DNA of 64,000 bases, taken from assembly GCF_003999195.1 (NCBI RefSeq), contig NZ_RJVR01000181.1, positions 1 to 64,000 of the forward strand, in the 5' to 3' direction. The stretch is from Streptomyces soli (GTDB lineage Bacteria > Actinomycetota > Actinomycetes > Streptomycetales > Streptomycetaceae). Below are positions 1 through 7,769 of the stretch, piece after piece. The notes below the pieces were generated by a model that had not been told where the DNA came from, searched no databases, and was given only the letters and a program-made list of their open reading frames with translations. The translations under genes and the position numbers were made by a program. Each line of letters opens with the position of its first letter. Within the stretch, counting starts at the first letter, position 1.

Positions 1-321
1 CTCCATCCCCGCACCCCGCCACCCAGTCGGCAAGAAACGCAATAAAAAGGACACACTCAAGCGCGACGGAGCACAGCAGCAACCTTAAAGATCAAGCTTA
101 GAGGCCGCGCGAATAGGTGGGGCGGCGTCGCGTGCCGATGGCTCTCGCCTGGCGGCGTTGTCGTCGGTCGACGACGTCCCCCAGCCTGGCGGCTGGGTGG
201 GGGTCCCCCCGGCCGAAGGCTGGGGGAGTGCCCCCACCGCCTTGCCAGACTCGGCCCTCGACACGCTCCTTCCTCCACCCCACCTATCCGCGCGGCCTCC
301 TATTCGTTCGCTCACCCGCGC
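1..321. other. Non-coding left edge of the window
   Basis: No convincing gene is seen. Short reading frames here cross one another and lack ribosome-binding sites or recognisable domains. The stretch is dominated by the palindromic repeat at 101-299. It probably also holds the promoter and leader of the acetyltransferase that begins at 322. Confidence 0.6.
101..299. repeat. GC-rich repeat element bracketed by 22-bp inverted arms
   Basis: The arms at 101-122 and 278-299 are reverse complements with one mismatch. The inner core begins with GGCGTCGCGTGCC (124-136) and ends with a CGCTCCTTC stretch near 263. It contains nested palindromes such as CCCAGCC-TGGC-GGCTGGG. The same core ends recur at 38696-38708 and about 38779, but with different arms. 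No transposase is encoded. It may be a MITE-like or REP-like element lying in the loop of an older inverted repeat. Confidence 0.7.
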
Positions 322-813
322 ATGCTGCCATACGTTCGTGACGTGACGACGACGCCCCACATACGGCCGGCGACCCCCGCCGACGCGCCTGCCATCGCCC
401 GCATCCACATCACCTCGCGGGAGGCGACCATGCCGTACCTCCCGCCCCGCAAGCGCAGTGACGCCGAAGTGCATTGGTGGGTGGAGAACATCGTGCTCAA
501 GGAGTGCCGCGTCTGGCTCGCCGAGCGGGACAGGCAGGCCCTCGGCTTCGCGGCGCTGGAGGACGGCGAGCTGCTCGACCAGCTCTATCTGCTCCCGGAC
601 GCCCGCCGCCAGGGCATCGGCACGCTGCTGCTGGACGGGGTCAAGCGGCACAGCCCGGACGGGCTGTCCCTGCACGTGTTCCGGCAGAACACCGATGCCC
701 GCGCCTTCTACGAAAGCCACGGCTTCACCGTCACCGAGACCAATGACGGCAGCGCCAACATGGAGAACCTCCCCCAGCTGACCTACCGCTGGACGCCGTC
801 CTCCCAGACCTGA
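322..813 (+). CDS. GNAT-family N-acetyltransferase
   Basis: The 163-residue product carries a complete GNAT fold, the length usual for this superfamily. The acetyl-CoA pyrophosphate loop appears as RRQGIGTLLL at about residues 94-103. It is preceded by the beta-4 segment LDQLYLLPDA and followed by FYESHGF, the typical C-terminal GNAT segment. The family moves an acetyl group from acetyl-CoA to an amine; the substrate here cannot be read from sequence. The ATG at 322 is used, but an in-frame GTG at 343 (VTTTPHIRPATP) is equally plausible because neither has a strong ribosome-binding site. The 3' end overlaps the decayed MOSC gene on the opposite strand by about 30 bases. Confidence 0.85.
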   Translation: MLPYVRDVTTTPHIRPATPADAPAIARIHITSREATMPYLPPRKRSDAEVHWWVENIVLKECRVWLAERDRQALGFAALEDGELLDQLYLLPDARRQGIGTLLLDGVKRHSPDGLSLHVFRQNTDARAFYESHGFTVTETNDGSANMENLPQLTYRWTPSSQT

Positions 814-1140
814 ACGCGCACCTCGTCGCCCACTGCGATCGTGCTGGCCCGCAGCACCGTCGCCTTGGTCGCGAAGCTCACCTTTCCGTCGTACTCCGGC
901 TCCTGCCGGTAGCAGGCCAGCGTACGGATCGGCTCTGGGCGCACCGAGTAGCCCAGCCGTGCCGTGCCGAGCGTCATGTGGCGGAAGCGGTCCTCGGTGT
1001 GGGCGTCGGGTCGCGCTGCCGCGGAAGGAGCCGTCGGCCTCGTCCACGACCATGAAGGTGCGGTCGTGGGCCAGTCCGGTCTCGGTGACCTCGGCGCTGG
1101 CCGCGCTGACACCTGCGACGCCTTTGACCGGACTTCTTGA
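783..1140 (-). pseudogene. MOSC-domain protein remnant, internally deleted and interrupted by an IS
   Basis: Two frames on the minus strand hold pieces of one MOSC (molybdenum cofactor sulfurase C-terminal) family protein. The start-proximal piece reads SPVKGVAGVSAASAEVTETG then LAHDRTFMVVDEADG, the usual N-terminal beta-barrel signature. The end piece contains YDGKVSFATKATVLRAS followed by IAVGDEVRVQVWE. Together they cover little over 100 residues where such proteins have about 270, so the middle is deleted and the frame changes near 1015. The extreme N-terminus is cut by the left end of the mobile element next to 1128. The protein cannot be functional. Confidence 0.8.
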
Positions 1141-1147
1141 GCGCAAG

Positions 1148-1167
1148 CCCGGGCGTTCACGCCCGGG
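1148..1167 (+). repeat. Left-end hairpin of the IS
   Basis: CCCGGGC-GTTCAC-GCCCGGG forms a perfect 7-bp stem with a 6-base loop, 20 bases inside the inferred left boundary. Subterminal hairpins of this kind are the recognition structures for the Y1 transposase that would mobilise this element in trans. Confidence 0.6.
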
Positions 1168-1271
1168 TTGGCTCATCCGTGACACGGAGCCGTAGCGGCG
1201 GAGGTCGCTTCTCCGTCTGGTCGGTCCCGTTGTGGTGTCGGTTTGTCAGTGTTGGGTTGTAGTCTTTCAAT

Positions 1272-2987
1272 GTGGCGCTGACCTGCGATCACTCTGACTT
1301 GTGGGCTGTGTTGGCGGTTGCGGGTTGTGGCTTTGCCAGGACTGTCGGGGCGGGATGTGGGGGGGCAGTGTCGGAGGACGTCGAGGACGTCGTTGCCGCT
1401 GGAGCCCGGGTTGTTCCGCCGGCCGTTGCTGCGCGCCTGGCGTCGATGCAGGCCCGGAAGGACGCAGGCCTGGTTGGGCGGACGGCAGTTGTGCCGGTTT
1501 GGCTCAGCCGCACGGATCACGTGCGGGCGCATGAGGCGTGCCACGCTGCGGCCGGCCTGTGGAACCAGACGGTGTCGTGGCTACGTGGTGAATGGACCGA
1601 GGGTGCCCAGCCGGGTAAGGAGGACGTACGACGGTTCGTCACCTCACTGCGCTCTGACCAGAGGCCGTTCCACGCGCATACGGCGCAGGCGGTGGCGTAC
1701 GACGTGTGGGACGCCGTCGCGACCTCCCGGGCGAACCGTGCACAGGGTTTGAAGGCCAGGGCACCGTGGCGGGAGAAGCAGTACCGCCCGTTGTCGCTCA
1801 GCGCCGGCTTCGGGTGGCGTGTCACGCCGAAGGGCCGACTGGCCCTGTCGCTGGGCCGGGGCCGCGACCGGATTGTGCTGGCGCTGCCGCAGGTCACCTC
1901 ACGCGACGGCAGGCCGGTGGGCCCCGCGTCCTGGGGCGAGATCCGCCTGTGCTGGGACCGGAACGCCAGGTCCTGGGCGCTGCATATTGCGTACTCCACC
2001 CCGGGTGACGCACTCCCTGGACCGGCGGCCGACCGGCCGACGGTGACGGTGGCGATCGACGAAGGCGTCATCAACCCGATGACGCTCGCCGCGCCTCTGC
2101 CTGACGGCAGCATGTCGGTGCTGGTCATCAACGGCCGCGCTGGGCGCGCAGCCAAGCGTCAGCGGAACAAGACGGTCGCGAAACTCACCTCTCGGATGGC
2201 CCGCTGCAAGAACGGCTCCCGCAAACACCGCAGGCTGCTCGCGGCGAAGAAGAAAGTGGAGGCGAAGACGGAGCGTCGCCTGCACGACTTCGACCACCAG
2301 GTCACCGCGAAAGCTGAGAAGTTCACCCGCGGGATCCATGCCACGTGGACGAAGCACCGCCGGGAGGTATCCGGCCCGGACACGATCGTCGGGGTGCGTC
2401 TGGTCGCGGGGGACGTGGGCGGCATCGAGCGGAACGCCAACAAGAAGCGGCGGGCTTCACGCTCGACGCGGCAGCAGCTGTCGCAGTGGTCCCGCGGCCG
2501 GCAGGAAGACTTCCTGCAGTACAAGACCGGACTGGTACTCGAGCACATCAACGAGGCGTACTCCTCCCAGACCTGTCCGGTGTGTAACCACCGCACGAAG
2601 GTCCGCGGGCGCGAGTACGTCTGCAGGAACACCACCTGCGGTTTCCGGCTGCACCGGGACGCAGTGGGCGGCGTCAACATTCAGACGCTTGCCGTCAACG
2701 ACGGGCGATTCCGTCCGGACCCCGACCTCCGCGTGGAGGTCATGTATCGCCGAGCCCAACCCGGCTGGAGTCCGCTCCAGCGGACACTGCACGCCTACCA
2801 CCAGGACGTCCTCGGACGCGCCGGCTGGGAAGCATGCAGGGAAGCACGGCGTAGCGCCCAGAACCGGGCCACCCGCGGCACGACCGCGGGCGTAGCTGTC
2901 GTCCCTGCACCACGGGACAGCACTGACCAGACAGCCGGCACCACCACCCTCGCGGGTGCTGGCCGGACACCCGTCCACGCCGCCTAA
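1272..2987 (+). CDS. tnpB: TnpB-family RNA-guided nuclease / IS605 accessory protein
   Basis: The 571-residue product has a TnpB-type C-terminal half. RuvC-I is VAIDEGV (Asp263), the zinc finger is CPVC...CRNTTC (about 435-459), and RuvC-III is HRDAVGGVNI (Asp463). The family usually has a VVE-DL type glutamate at RuvC-II. Here the equivalent strand reads VRLVAGDVGG (about 376-384) with no glutamate, and the nearest candidates are Glu386 and Glu428 (NEAYSSQTCP). TnpB proteins cut DNA guided by an omega RNA made from the 3' end of the gene and the element's right end. The GTG at 1272 gives an N-terminal extension of some 70 residues without family similarity, so translation may start further in. 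An unusual tail of about 100 residues follows RuvC-III. Confidence 0.85.
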   Translation: MALTCDHSDLWAVLAVAGCGFARTVGAGCGGAVSEDVEDVVAAGARVVPPAVAARLASMQARKDAGLVGRTAVVPVWLSRTDHVRAHEACHAAAGLWNQTVSWLRGEWTEGAQPGKEDVRRFVTSLRSDQRPFHAHTAQAVAYDVWDAVATSRANRAQGLKARAPWREKQYRPLSLSAGFGWRVTPKGRLALSLGRGRDRIVLALPQVTSRDGRPVGPASWGEIRLCWDRNARSWALHIAYSTPGDALPGPAADRPTVTVAIDEGVINPMTLAAPLPDGSMSVLVINGRAGRAAKRQRNKTVAKLTSRMARCKNGSRKHRRLLAAKKKVEAKTERRLHDFDHQVTAKAEKFTRGIHATWTKHRREVSGPDTIVGVRLVAGDVGGIERNANKKRRASRSTRQQLSQWSRGRQEDFLQYKTGLVLEHINEAYSSQTCPVCNHRTKVRGREYVCRNTTCGFRLHRDAVGGVNIQTLAVNDGRFRPDPDLRVEVMYRRAQPGWSPLQRTLHAYHQDVLGRAGWEACREARRSAQNRATRGTTAGVAVVPAPRDSTDQTAGTTTLAGAGRTPVHAA

Positions 2988-3008
2988 CCAGTCAGCGCAA
3001 GACAGAAG

Positions 3009-3025
3009 CCCCGGCCAGGCCGGGG
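3009..3025 (+). repeat. Right-end hairpin of the IS, candidate omega-RNA segment
   Basis: CCCCGGCC-A-GGCCGGGG lies 22 bases after the tnpB stop and forms a very stable hairpin. Its location matches the right-end structure from which TnpB guide RNAs are processed in other elements. The guide would then begin shortly downstream, in flanking DNA before the lyase gene at 3194. That last step is inference. Confidence 0.5.
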
Positions 3026-3193
3026 AGGTTCACGGGGTAGTACGTCAGGCCATCGCGGCAGACATGACAGTGACCGTACCGAAGGAAGCGTCGGTGACCA
3101 ACAGCACACGTACCGACCAGTAACGTAATCGACCCGGCGGCCATAAAGTGTCGGCCGTACGCTCCCCACCCTCGAACCGACCTGGGAGATCGC

Positions 3194-4261
3194 ATGCGTT
3201 CCGCGAAGGACTTCTTCCGACCACTGGCCGTGGGGGCTCCGGACCCCGTACGCGAGGTGCCGTTCCGGCCGTCGCGGATGATCCACTTCTTCGACCCGAG
3301 CAACGAGAAGATGGCGGCGAAGGTCCCCTCCATCGCGGCGAAGGTGGACGTCCTGCTCGGTAATCTGGAGGACGCCGTCTCGGCCGACCGCAAGGAGGCC
3401 GCGCGCGAGGGCCTGGTGCGGATCGCCAAGGCCACCGACTTCGGCGAGACGCAGCTGTGGACGCGGATCAACAGCCTGGACTCGCCGTGGGCGCTGGACG
3501 ACCTGCTGACGCTGGTCACCGAGATCGGGGACAAGCTGGACGTCGTGATGGTGCCCAAGGTGGAGGGCGCCGAGGACATCCACTACGTGGACCGGCTCCT
3601 CGCCCAGCTCGAGGCGAAGGCCCGCATCGACCGCCCCATCCTGGTCCACGCGATCCTGGAGACAGCCGGGGGAGTGGTGAACGTCGAGGAGATCGCCGGG
3701 GCCAGCCCCCGCATGCAGGGAATCTCCCTCGGCCCCGCCGACCTCGCGGCCAGCCGGCGTATGAAGACCACCCGCGTCGGCGGCGGGCACCCGGGCTACC
3801 TGGTCCGCGAGGACCCCAAGGACCCCGATATGGAACTGCCGCGGCTGACCTACCAGCAGGACCTGTGGCACTACACGATCGCCCGGATGGTCGATGCCTG
3901 CGCCGCCCACGGGATCCTGCCCTACTACGGCCCCTTCGGGGACATCAAGGACACCCTGGCCTGCGAGGACCAGTTCCGCAACGCCTTCCTCCTGGGGTGC
4001 GTGGGCGCCTGGAGCCTGCACCCGGTGCAGATCGACATCGCCAAGAAGGTCTTCTCGCCGGACCCCGCCGAGGTCGCGTGGGCCCGCAGGGTGATCGACG
4101 CCATGGGCGACGGCACCGGCGCGGTGATGATCGACGGCAAGATGCAGGACGACGCCACCTTCAAGCAGTGCCGGGTGGTCGCCGAGCTGGCGGACGCACT
4201 TTCCGCCCGCGACCCCGAGCTGGCCGAGGCGTACGAAGCCGCGTACAAGGAGCAGAGCTGA
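3194..4261 (+). CDS. HpcH/HpaI aldolase / citrate-lyase-beta-like CoA-ester lyase (malyl-CoA lyase type)
   Basis: The 355-residue protein belongs to the CitE/HpcH group of Mg-dependent lyases. Key segments are [14 protein letters not shown] (metal-binding DLED-like region), [29 protein letters not shown] and [11 protein letters not shown]. Length and sequence style resemble L-malyl-CoA/beta-methylmalyl-CoA lyase, which splits beta-methylmalyl-CoA to glyoxylate and propionyl-CoA and also handles malyl-CoA. The ATG is preceded by GGGAG. It lies one base ahead of a second, shorter CitE homologue, so the two form an operon. Substrate is inferred from family and from the neighbouring acyl-CoA carboxylase. 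Confidence 0.8.
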   Translation: MRSAKDFFRPLAVGAPDPVREVPFRPSRMIHFFDPSNEKMAAKVPSIAAKVDVLLGNLEDAVSADRKEAAREGLVRIAKATDFGETQLWTRINSLDSPWALDDLLTLVTEIGDKLDVVMVPKVEGAEDIHYVDRLLAQLEAKARIDRPILVHAILETAGGVVNVEEIAGASPRMQGISLGPADLAASRRMKTTRVGGGHPGYLVREDPKDPDMELPRLTYQQDLWHYTIARMVDACAAHGILPYYGPFGDIKDTLACEDQFRNAFLLGCVGAWSLHPVQIDIAKKVFSPDPAEVAWARRVIDAMGDGTGAVMIDGKMQDDATFKQCRVVAELADALSARDPELAEAYEAAYKEQS

Positions 4262-4262
4262 C

Positions 4263-5141
4263 ATGACCGACGCCAACGCCATCCTCCGGCCCCGCCGGTC
4301 CGTGCTCTACATGCCCGGCGCCAACGAGCGCGCCCTGGAGAAGGCCAAGACCATCCCCACCGACGCGCTGATCCTCGACCTGGAGGACTCCGTCGCCCCC
4401 GACGCCAAGGGCGACGCCCGCAAGCGCGTCGCGGCCGCGGCCGCCTCCGGCGAGTACGGCTACCGCGAGGTGACCATCCGGGTGAACTCCCCCGGCACCC
4501 CCTGGCACGACGATGACCTGCGGGCCGCCGCCGAGGCCGGGCCGGACGCCGTGGTGGTCCCCAAGGTGGACTCGCCGGAGACGGTGCACGCCGTCGAGCG
4601 CGCCCTCGAAGCCGCCGGAGCCCCGGACCGTACCGCGATCTGGGCCATGGTGGAGACCCCGCAGGCCATGCTGGACGCCCGCGCGATCGCGGCGGCCAGC
4701 CGGCGGCTCACCGTCCTGGTCATGGGCACCAACGACCTCGCCAAGGAGCTGCACGCCGAGCACGTCCCGGGCCGGGCCCCGCTGCTCACCGGGCTGTCCC
4801 TCGCCCTCCTGGCCGCCCGGGCGAACGGGAAGGTGATCCTGGACGGGGTCTACAACGACGTCACCGACCTGACCGGCTTCGAGGCGGAGTGCGTACAGGG
4901 CCGGCAGTTCGGCTTCGACGGCAAGACACTGATCCACCCCAAGCAGGTGGAGATCTGCAACAACGCCTTCGCGCCGTCGGAGGAGGAAGTCGACAAGGCC
5001 GGCCGCATCATCGCCGCCTTCGAGGAGGCCCAGGCGGAGGGCCGGGGCGTCGTCACGGTCGACGGAAAGATGATCGAGAACCTCCATGTGGAGGACGCTC
5101 GCCGTGTCCTCGCACTTGCCGCGGCTGTTGCCGGGAGGTAA
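4263..5141 (+). CDS. CitE-like CoA-ester lyase or malyl-CoA thioesterase
   Basis: The 292-residue protein is a second HpcH/HpaI-superfamily member, the length usual for CitE-like proteins and Mcl2-type (3S)-malyl-CoA thioesterase. Diagnostic segments are RSVLYMPGANERALEKA at the N-terminus, ILDLEDSVAPDAK (metal and substrate site), VPKVDSPETV, AMVETPQAMLDAR and GFDGKTLIHPKQV. The pairing of a long and a short homologue mirrors the mcl1/mcl2 pair of the ethylmalonyl-CoA pathway. The start codon follows the upstream stop by one base, implying translational coupling. A terminator hairpin follows 30 bases after the stop. Confidence 0.8.
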   Translation: MTDANAILRPRRSVLYMPGANERALEKAKTIPTDALILDLEDSVAPDAKGDARKRVAAAAASGEYGYREVTIRVNSPGTPWHDDDLRAAAEAGPDAVVVPKVDSPETVHAVERALEAAGAPDRTAIWAMVETPQAMLDARAIAAASRRLTVLVMGTNDLAKELHAEHVPGRAPLLTGLSLALLAARANGKVILDGVYNDVTDLTGFEAECVQGRQFGFDGKTLIHPKQVEICNNAFAPSEEEVDKAGRIIAAFEEAQAEGRGVVTVDGKMIENLHVEDARRVLALAAAVAGR

Positions 5142-5171
5142 CGCCCAGTAGGACGAACGATACAAAGAATC

Positions 5172-5205
5172 GGCCCCACGCCCGTCGCGCGGGGCCTTTC
5201 TTGTG
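5172..5205 (+). terminator. Intrinsic terminator after the lyase operon
   Basis: GGCCCC (5172-5177) pairs with GGGGCC (5191-5196), extended by an inner CGC/GCG helix after one mismatch. A T-rich run (TTTCTTGTGTT) follows. It ends the lyase operon and separates it from accB. Confidence 0.8.
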
Positions 5206-5297
5206 TTGGTTCTGTCCAGATGCTCCATGAAGTGGGGTCGGAGTCTGTGCGGAGTCGACGCCGATTTTTGAGGCGCATCGCTCGTAAGGTCGATGTC

Positions 5298-6893
5298 ATG
5301 ACCGTTTTGGACGAAGTGCCGGCCGAGCCCGCAGCCGAGGCGAACGACGCCCGTGGCCGGGTGGCAGAACTGCACGCCATCCGCGAGCAGGTCCGGCGTG
5401 GACCCAGCGACCGTGCCACCGAGGCCCAGAAGGCCAAGGGCAAGCTGACGGCTCGTGAGCGTATCGACCTGCTCATCGACGAGGGTTCGTTCAACGAGGT
5501 CGAGCCGCTGCGCCGGCACCGCGCCACCGGCTTCGGCCTGGAGGCGAAGAAGCCGTACACCGACGGAGTGATCACCGGCTGGGGCACCGTCCACGGCCGC
5601 ACCGTCTTCGTATACGCACACGACTTCCGGATCTTCGGCGGCGCGCTGGGCGAGGCCCACGCCACCAAGATCCACAAGATCATGGACATGGCCATCTCGG
5701 CCGGTGCCCCCCTGGTCTCGCTCAACGACGGCGCCGGCGCCCGTATCCAGGAGGGCGTCTCCGCGCTCGCCGGCTACGGGGGCATCTTCCAGCGCAACAC
5801 CCGCGCCTCCGGTGTCATCCCGCAGATCAGCGTGATGCTCGGCCCATGCGCGGGCGGCGCGGCCTACAGCCCGGCGCTGACCGACTTCGTCTTCATGGTC
5901 CGCGAGACCTCGCAGATGTTCATCACCGGTCCGGACGTCGTCCAGGCCGTCACCGGCGAGAAGATCTCCCAGAACGGCCTCGGCGGCGCCGACGTCCACT
6001 CCGAGGTCTCCGGCGTCTCGCACTTCGCGTACGACGACGAGCAGACCTGCATCGAAGAGGTCCGCTACCTGCTGTCGATGCTCCCGCAGAACAACCGGGA
6101 GAACCCGCCCGCCGCCCCCACGTCCGACCCCGCCGACCGGCGCGGCGACGTGCTGCTGGACCTGGTCCCGGCGGACGGCAACCGCTCCTACGACATGCAC
6201 AAGGTGATCGAGGAGCTCGTCGACGACGCCGACTACCTGGAGATCCACGAGCGCTGGGCGACCAACATCATCGTCGCCCTGGCCCGCCTCGACGGCCAGG
6301 TCGTCGGCATCATCGCCAACCAGCCCGCCTCACTCGCCGGTGTTCTCGACATCGAGGCCAGCGAGAAGGCCGCCCGCTTCGTGCAGATGTGCGACGCCTT
6401 CAACATCCCGCTCGTCACTCTTCTGGACGTCCCCGGCTTCCTTCCGGGCGTCGACCAGGAGCACGGTGGCATCATCCGGCACGGCGCCAAGCTGCTGTAC
6501 GCGTACTGCAACGCCACCGTGCCCCGGATCTCGCTGATCCTGCGGAAGGCCTACGGAGGTGCGTACATCGTCATGGACAGCCAGTCCATCGGTGCCGACC
6601 TCACCTACGCCTGGCCCACCAACGAGATCGCGGTGATGGGCGCCGAGGGCGCCGCCAACGTCATTTTCCGCAAGCAGATCGCCGAGGCCGACGACCCCGA
6701 CGCCATGCGGATCGCGATGGTCAAGGAATACAAGAGCGAGCTCATGCACCCTTACTACGCCGCTGAGCGCGGCCTGGTGGATGACGTGATCGACCCGGCG
6801 GAGACCCGAGAGGTCCTCATCCGCTCGCTCGCGATGCTGCGCACCAAGCACGCCGACCTGCCGTCGCGCAAGCACGGCAACCCGCCCCAGTAA
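5298..6893 (+). CDS. accB: Acyl-CoA carboxylase carboxyltransferase (beta) subunit
   Basis: The 531-residue protein is the carboxyltransferase subunit that moves CO2 from biotin to acetyl- or propionyl-CoA. Both crotonase-fold halves are present. The acyl-CoA half has SLNDGAGARIQEGVSAL and GPCAGGAAYSPALTDF. The biotin half has ITLLDVPGFLPGVDQE-like sequence at about residues 372-392 and KAYGGAYIVMDS. The ATG at 5298 follows AAGG and gives the family's usual length; an upstream in-frame ATG at 5220 would add unrelated residues. The small epsilon subunit follows 15 bases later, as in the S. coelicolor accB-accE pair. Whether acetyl-CoA or propionyl-CoA is preferred cannot be settled by eye. Confidence 0.93.
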   Translation: MTVLDEVPAEPAAEANDARGRVAELHAIREQVRRGPSDRATEAQKAKGKLTARERIDLLIDEGSFNEVEPLRRHRATGFGLEAKKPYTDGVITGWGTVHGRTVFVYAHDFRIFGGALGEAHATKIHKIMDMAISAGAPLVSLNDGAGARIQEGVSALAGYGGIFQRNTRASGVIPQISVMLGPCAGGAAYSPALTDFVFMVRETSQMFITGPDVVQAVTGEKISQNGLGGADVHSEVSGVSHFAYDDEQTCIEEVRYLLSMLPQNNRENPPAAPTSDPADRRGDVLLDLVPADGNRSYDMHKVIEELVDDADYLEIHERWATNIIVALARLDGQVVGIIANQPASLAGVLDIEASEKAARFVQMCDAFNIPLVTLLDVPGFLPGVDQEHGGIIRHGAKLLYAYCNATVPRISLILRKAYGGAYIVMDSQSIGADLTYAWPTNEIAVMGAEGAANVIFRKQIAEADDPDAMRIAMVKEYKSELMHPYYAAERGLVDDVIDPAETREVLIRSLAMLRTKHADLPSRKHGNPPQ

Positions 6894-6908
6894 GGGAGAA
6901 CGACCACT

Positions 6909-7118
6909 GTGAGCACCCCTACTGACAGCACGTTCGTCCGTGTCGAGAAGGGCCAGGCCAGCGACGAGGAGCTGGCGGCCCTGACCGCCGTCCTGCTGGC
7001 CCGCGCGGCGGCGACCGGCCAGGACACCGAGGACTACGTCAAGCCGCGCTCCGTGGCCGGCTGGCGTCGGCTGGAGCGGCAGTCCGGCTTCGCCGCCCCG
7101 CACAGCTGGCGCAGCTGA
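6909..7118 (+). CDS. accE: Acyl-CoA carboxylase epsilon subunit
   Basis: This 69-residue protein has the actinobacterial AccE/PccE pattern. The N-terminal half contains VRVEKGQASDEELAALTAVL, and a short basic C-terminal segment contains WRRLERQSGF. The epsilon subunit binds and activates the alpha-beta carboxylase complex. It starts with GTG 15 bases downstream of accB with AGGGAGAA as ribosome-binding site, so the two are cotranscribed. A strong terminator follows. Confidence 0.9.
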   Translation: MSTPTDSTFVRVEKGQASDEELAALTAVLLARAAATGQDTEDYVKPRSVAGWRRLERQSGFAAPHSWRS

Positions 7119-7137
7119 CCATCACCACAGCAGCGCG

Positions 7138-7167
7138 AAGGCCCCGCACACGGTGTGCGGGGCCTTT
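7138..7167. terminator. Bidirectional terminator between accE and cvnD2
   Basis: AAGGCCCCGCACAC pairs perfectly with GTGTGCGGGGCCTT and is followed by T residues. The A/T ends allow it to work in both directions, which suits two convergent transcription units. Confidence 0.85.
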
Positions 7168-7187
7168 CGCGTCGTACCGCCGGGGCG

Positions 7188-7769
7188 CTAGCGCAGCCGC
7201 GCCATCAGCGCGTGCTCGACCAGCGTGATCAGCGCGCTCTTCGCCTCGCCGCGGTGGCGGGCGTCGGTGATGATGATCGGCGCCTCGGGCCCGATCTGCA
7301 GGGCCTCGCGGACCTCTTCGGGCTTGTAGGGCTGCTGGCCGTCGAAGCCGTTGAGGGCGATGACGAACGGCAGGCCGCTGTTCTCGAAGTAGTCGACAGC
7401 CGGGAAGCAGTCGGCGAGCCGCCGGGTGTCTACGAGCACGACCGCGCCGATCGCGCCACGCACCAGGTCGTCCCACATGAACCAGAAACGGTCCTGGCCC
7501 GGGGTACCGAACAGGTAGAGGATCAGGTCCTCGTCGAGCGTGATACGGCCGAAGTCCATGGCCACGGTGGTCGTGGTCTTGTCCGGCGCGTGCGTCAGGT
7601 CGTCGATACCGGCAGACGCCGACGTCATCACGGCTTCGGTGCGCAGCGGGTTGATCTCCGATACGGCACCGACGAACGTGGTCTTGCCCACGCCGAAGCC
7701 GCCCGCCACCACAATCTTCGCGGAGGTGGTTGAGCGAGCTGGAGGACCGCTAGAGCTTGCGAAGTCCAC
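7188..7769 (-). CDS. cvnD2: Conservon CvnD GTPase, second cluster
   Basis: The 193-residue protein is a Ras-like small GTPase of the conservon type. The P-loop is GGFGVGKTTFVG. The switch region follows as VAMDFGRITL, then the G3-like motif GTPGQDRFWFMWDDL. The specificity loop is in IALNGFDG; CvnD proteins normally have NGFD instead of NKxD. It acts with CvnA sensor kinase, CvnB roadblock protein and CvnC in a membrane-associated G-protein-like complex. The start overlaps cvnC2 by 20 bases, so translation is coupled. The product is close to the CvnD of the neighbouring cluster but lacks the QQAAYG insertion near its N-terminus. Confidence 0.92.
   Translation of the reverse strand: MDFASSSGPPARSTTSAKIVVAGGFGVGKTTFVGAVSEINPLRTEAVMTSASAGIDDLTHAPDKTTTTVAMDFGRITLDEDLILYLFGTPGQDRFWFMWDDLVRGAIGAVVLVDTRRLADCFPAVDYFENSGLPFVIALNGFDGQQPYKPEEVREALQIGPEAPIIITDARHRGEAKSALITLVEHALMARLR

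Larger units (their letters stand above)
1129..3045 (+). mobile_element. IS200/IS605-superfamily element carrying only tnpB (IS1341-like)
   Basis: The element holds one tnpB gene and no tnpA. A 7-bp-stem hairpin lies near the left end (1148-1167) and an 8-bp-stem hairpin just beyond the gene (3009-3025), as is usual for subterminal IS605 structures. It interrupts a MOSC gene immediately after TTGAC (1124-1128). That pentamer would be the target/TAM if the usual insertion rule holds. The right boundary is not defined by sequence alone; 3045 is an estimate. No target duplication is seen, as expected for this superfamily. Confidence 0.65.
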
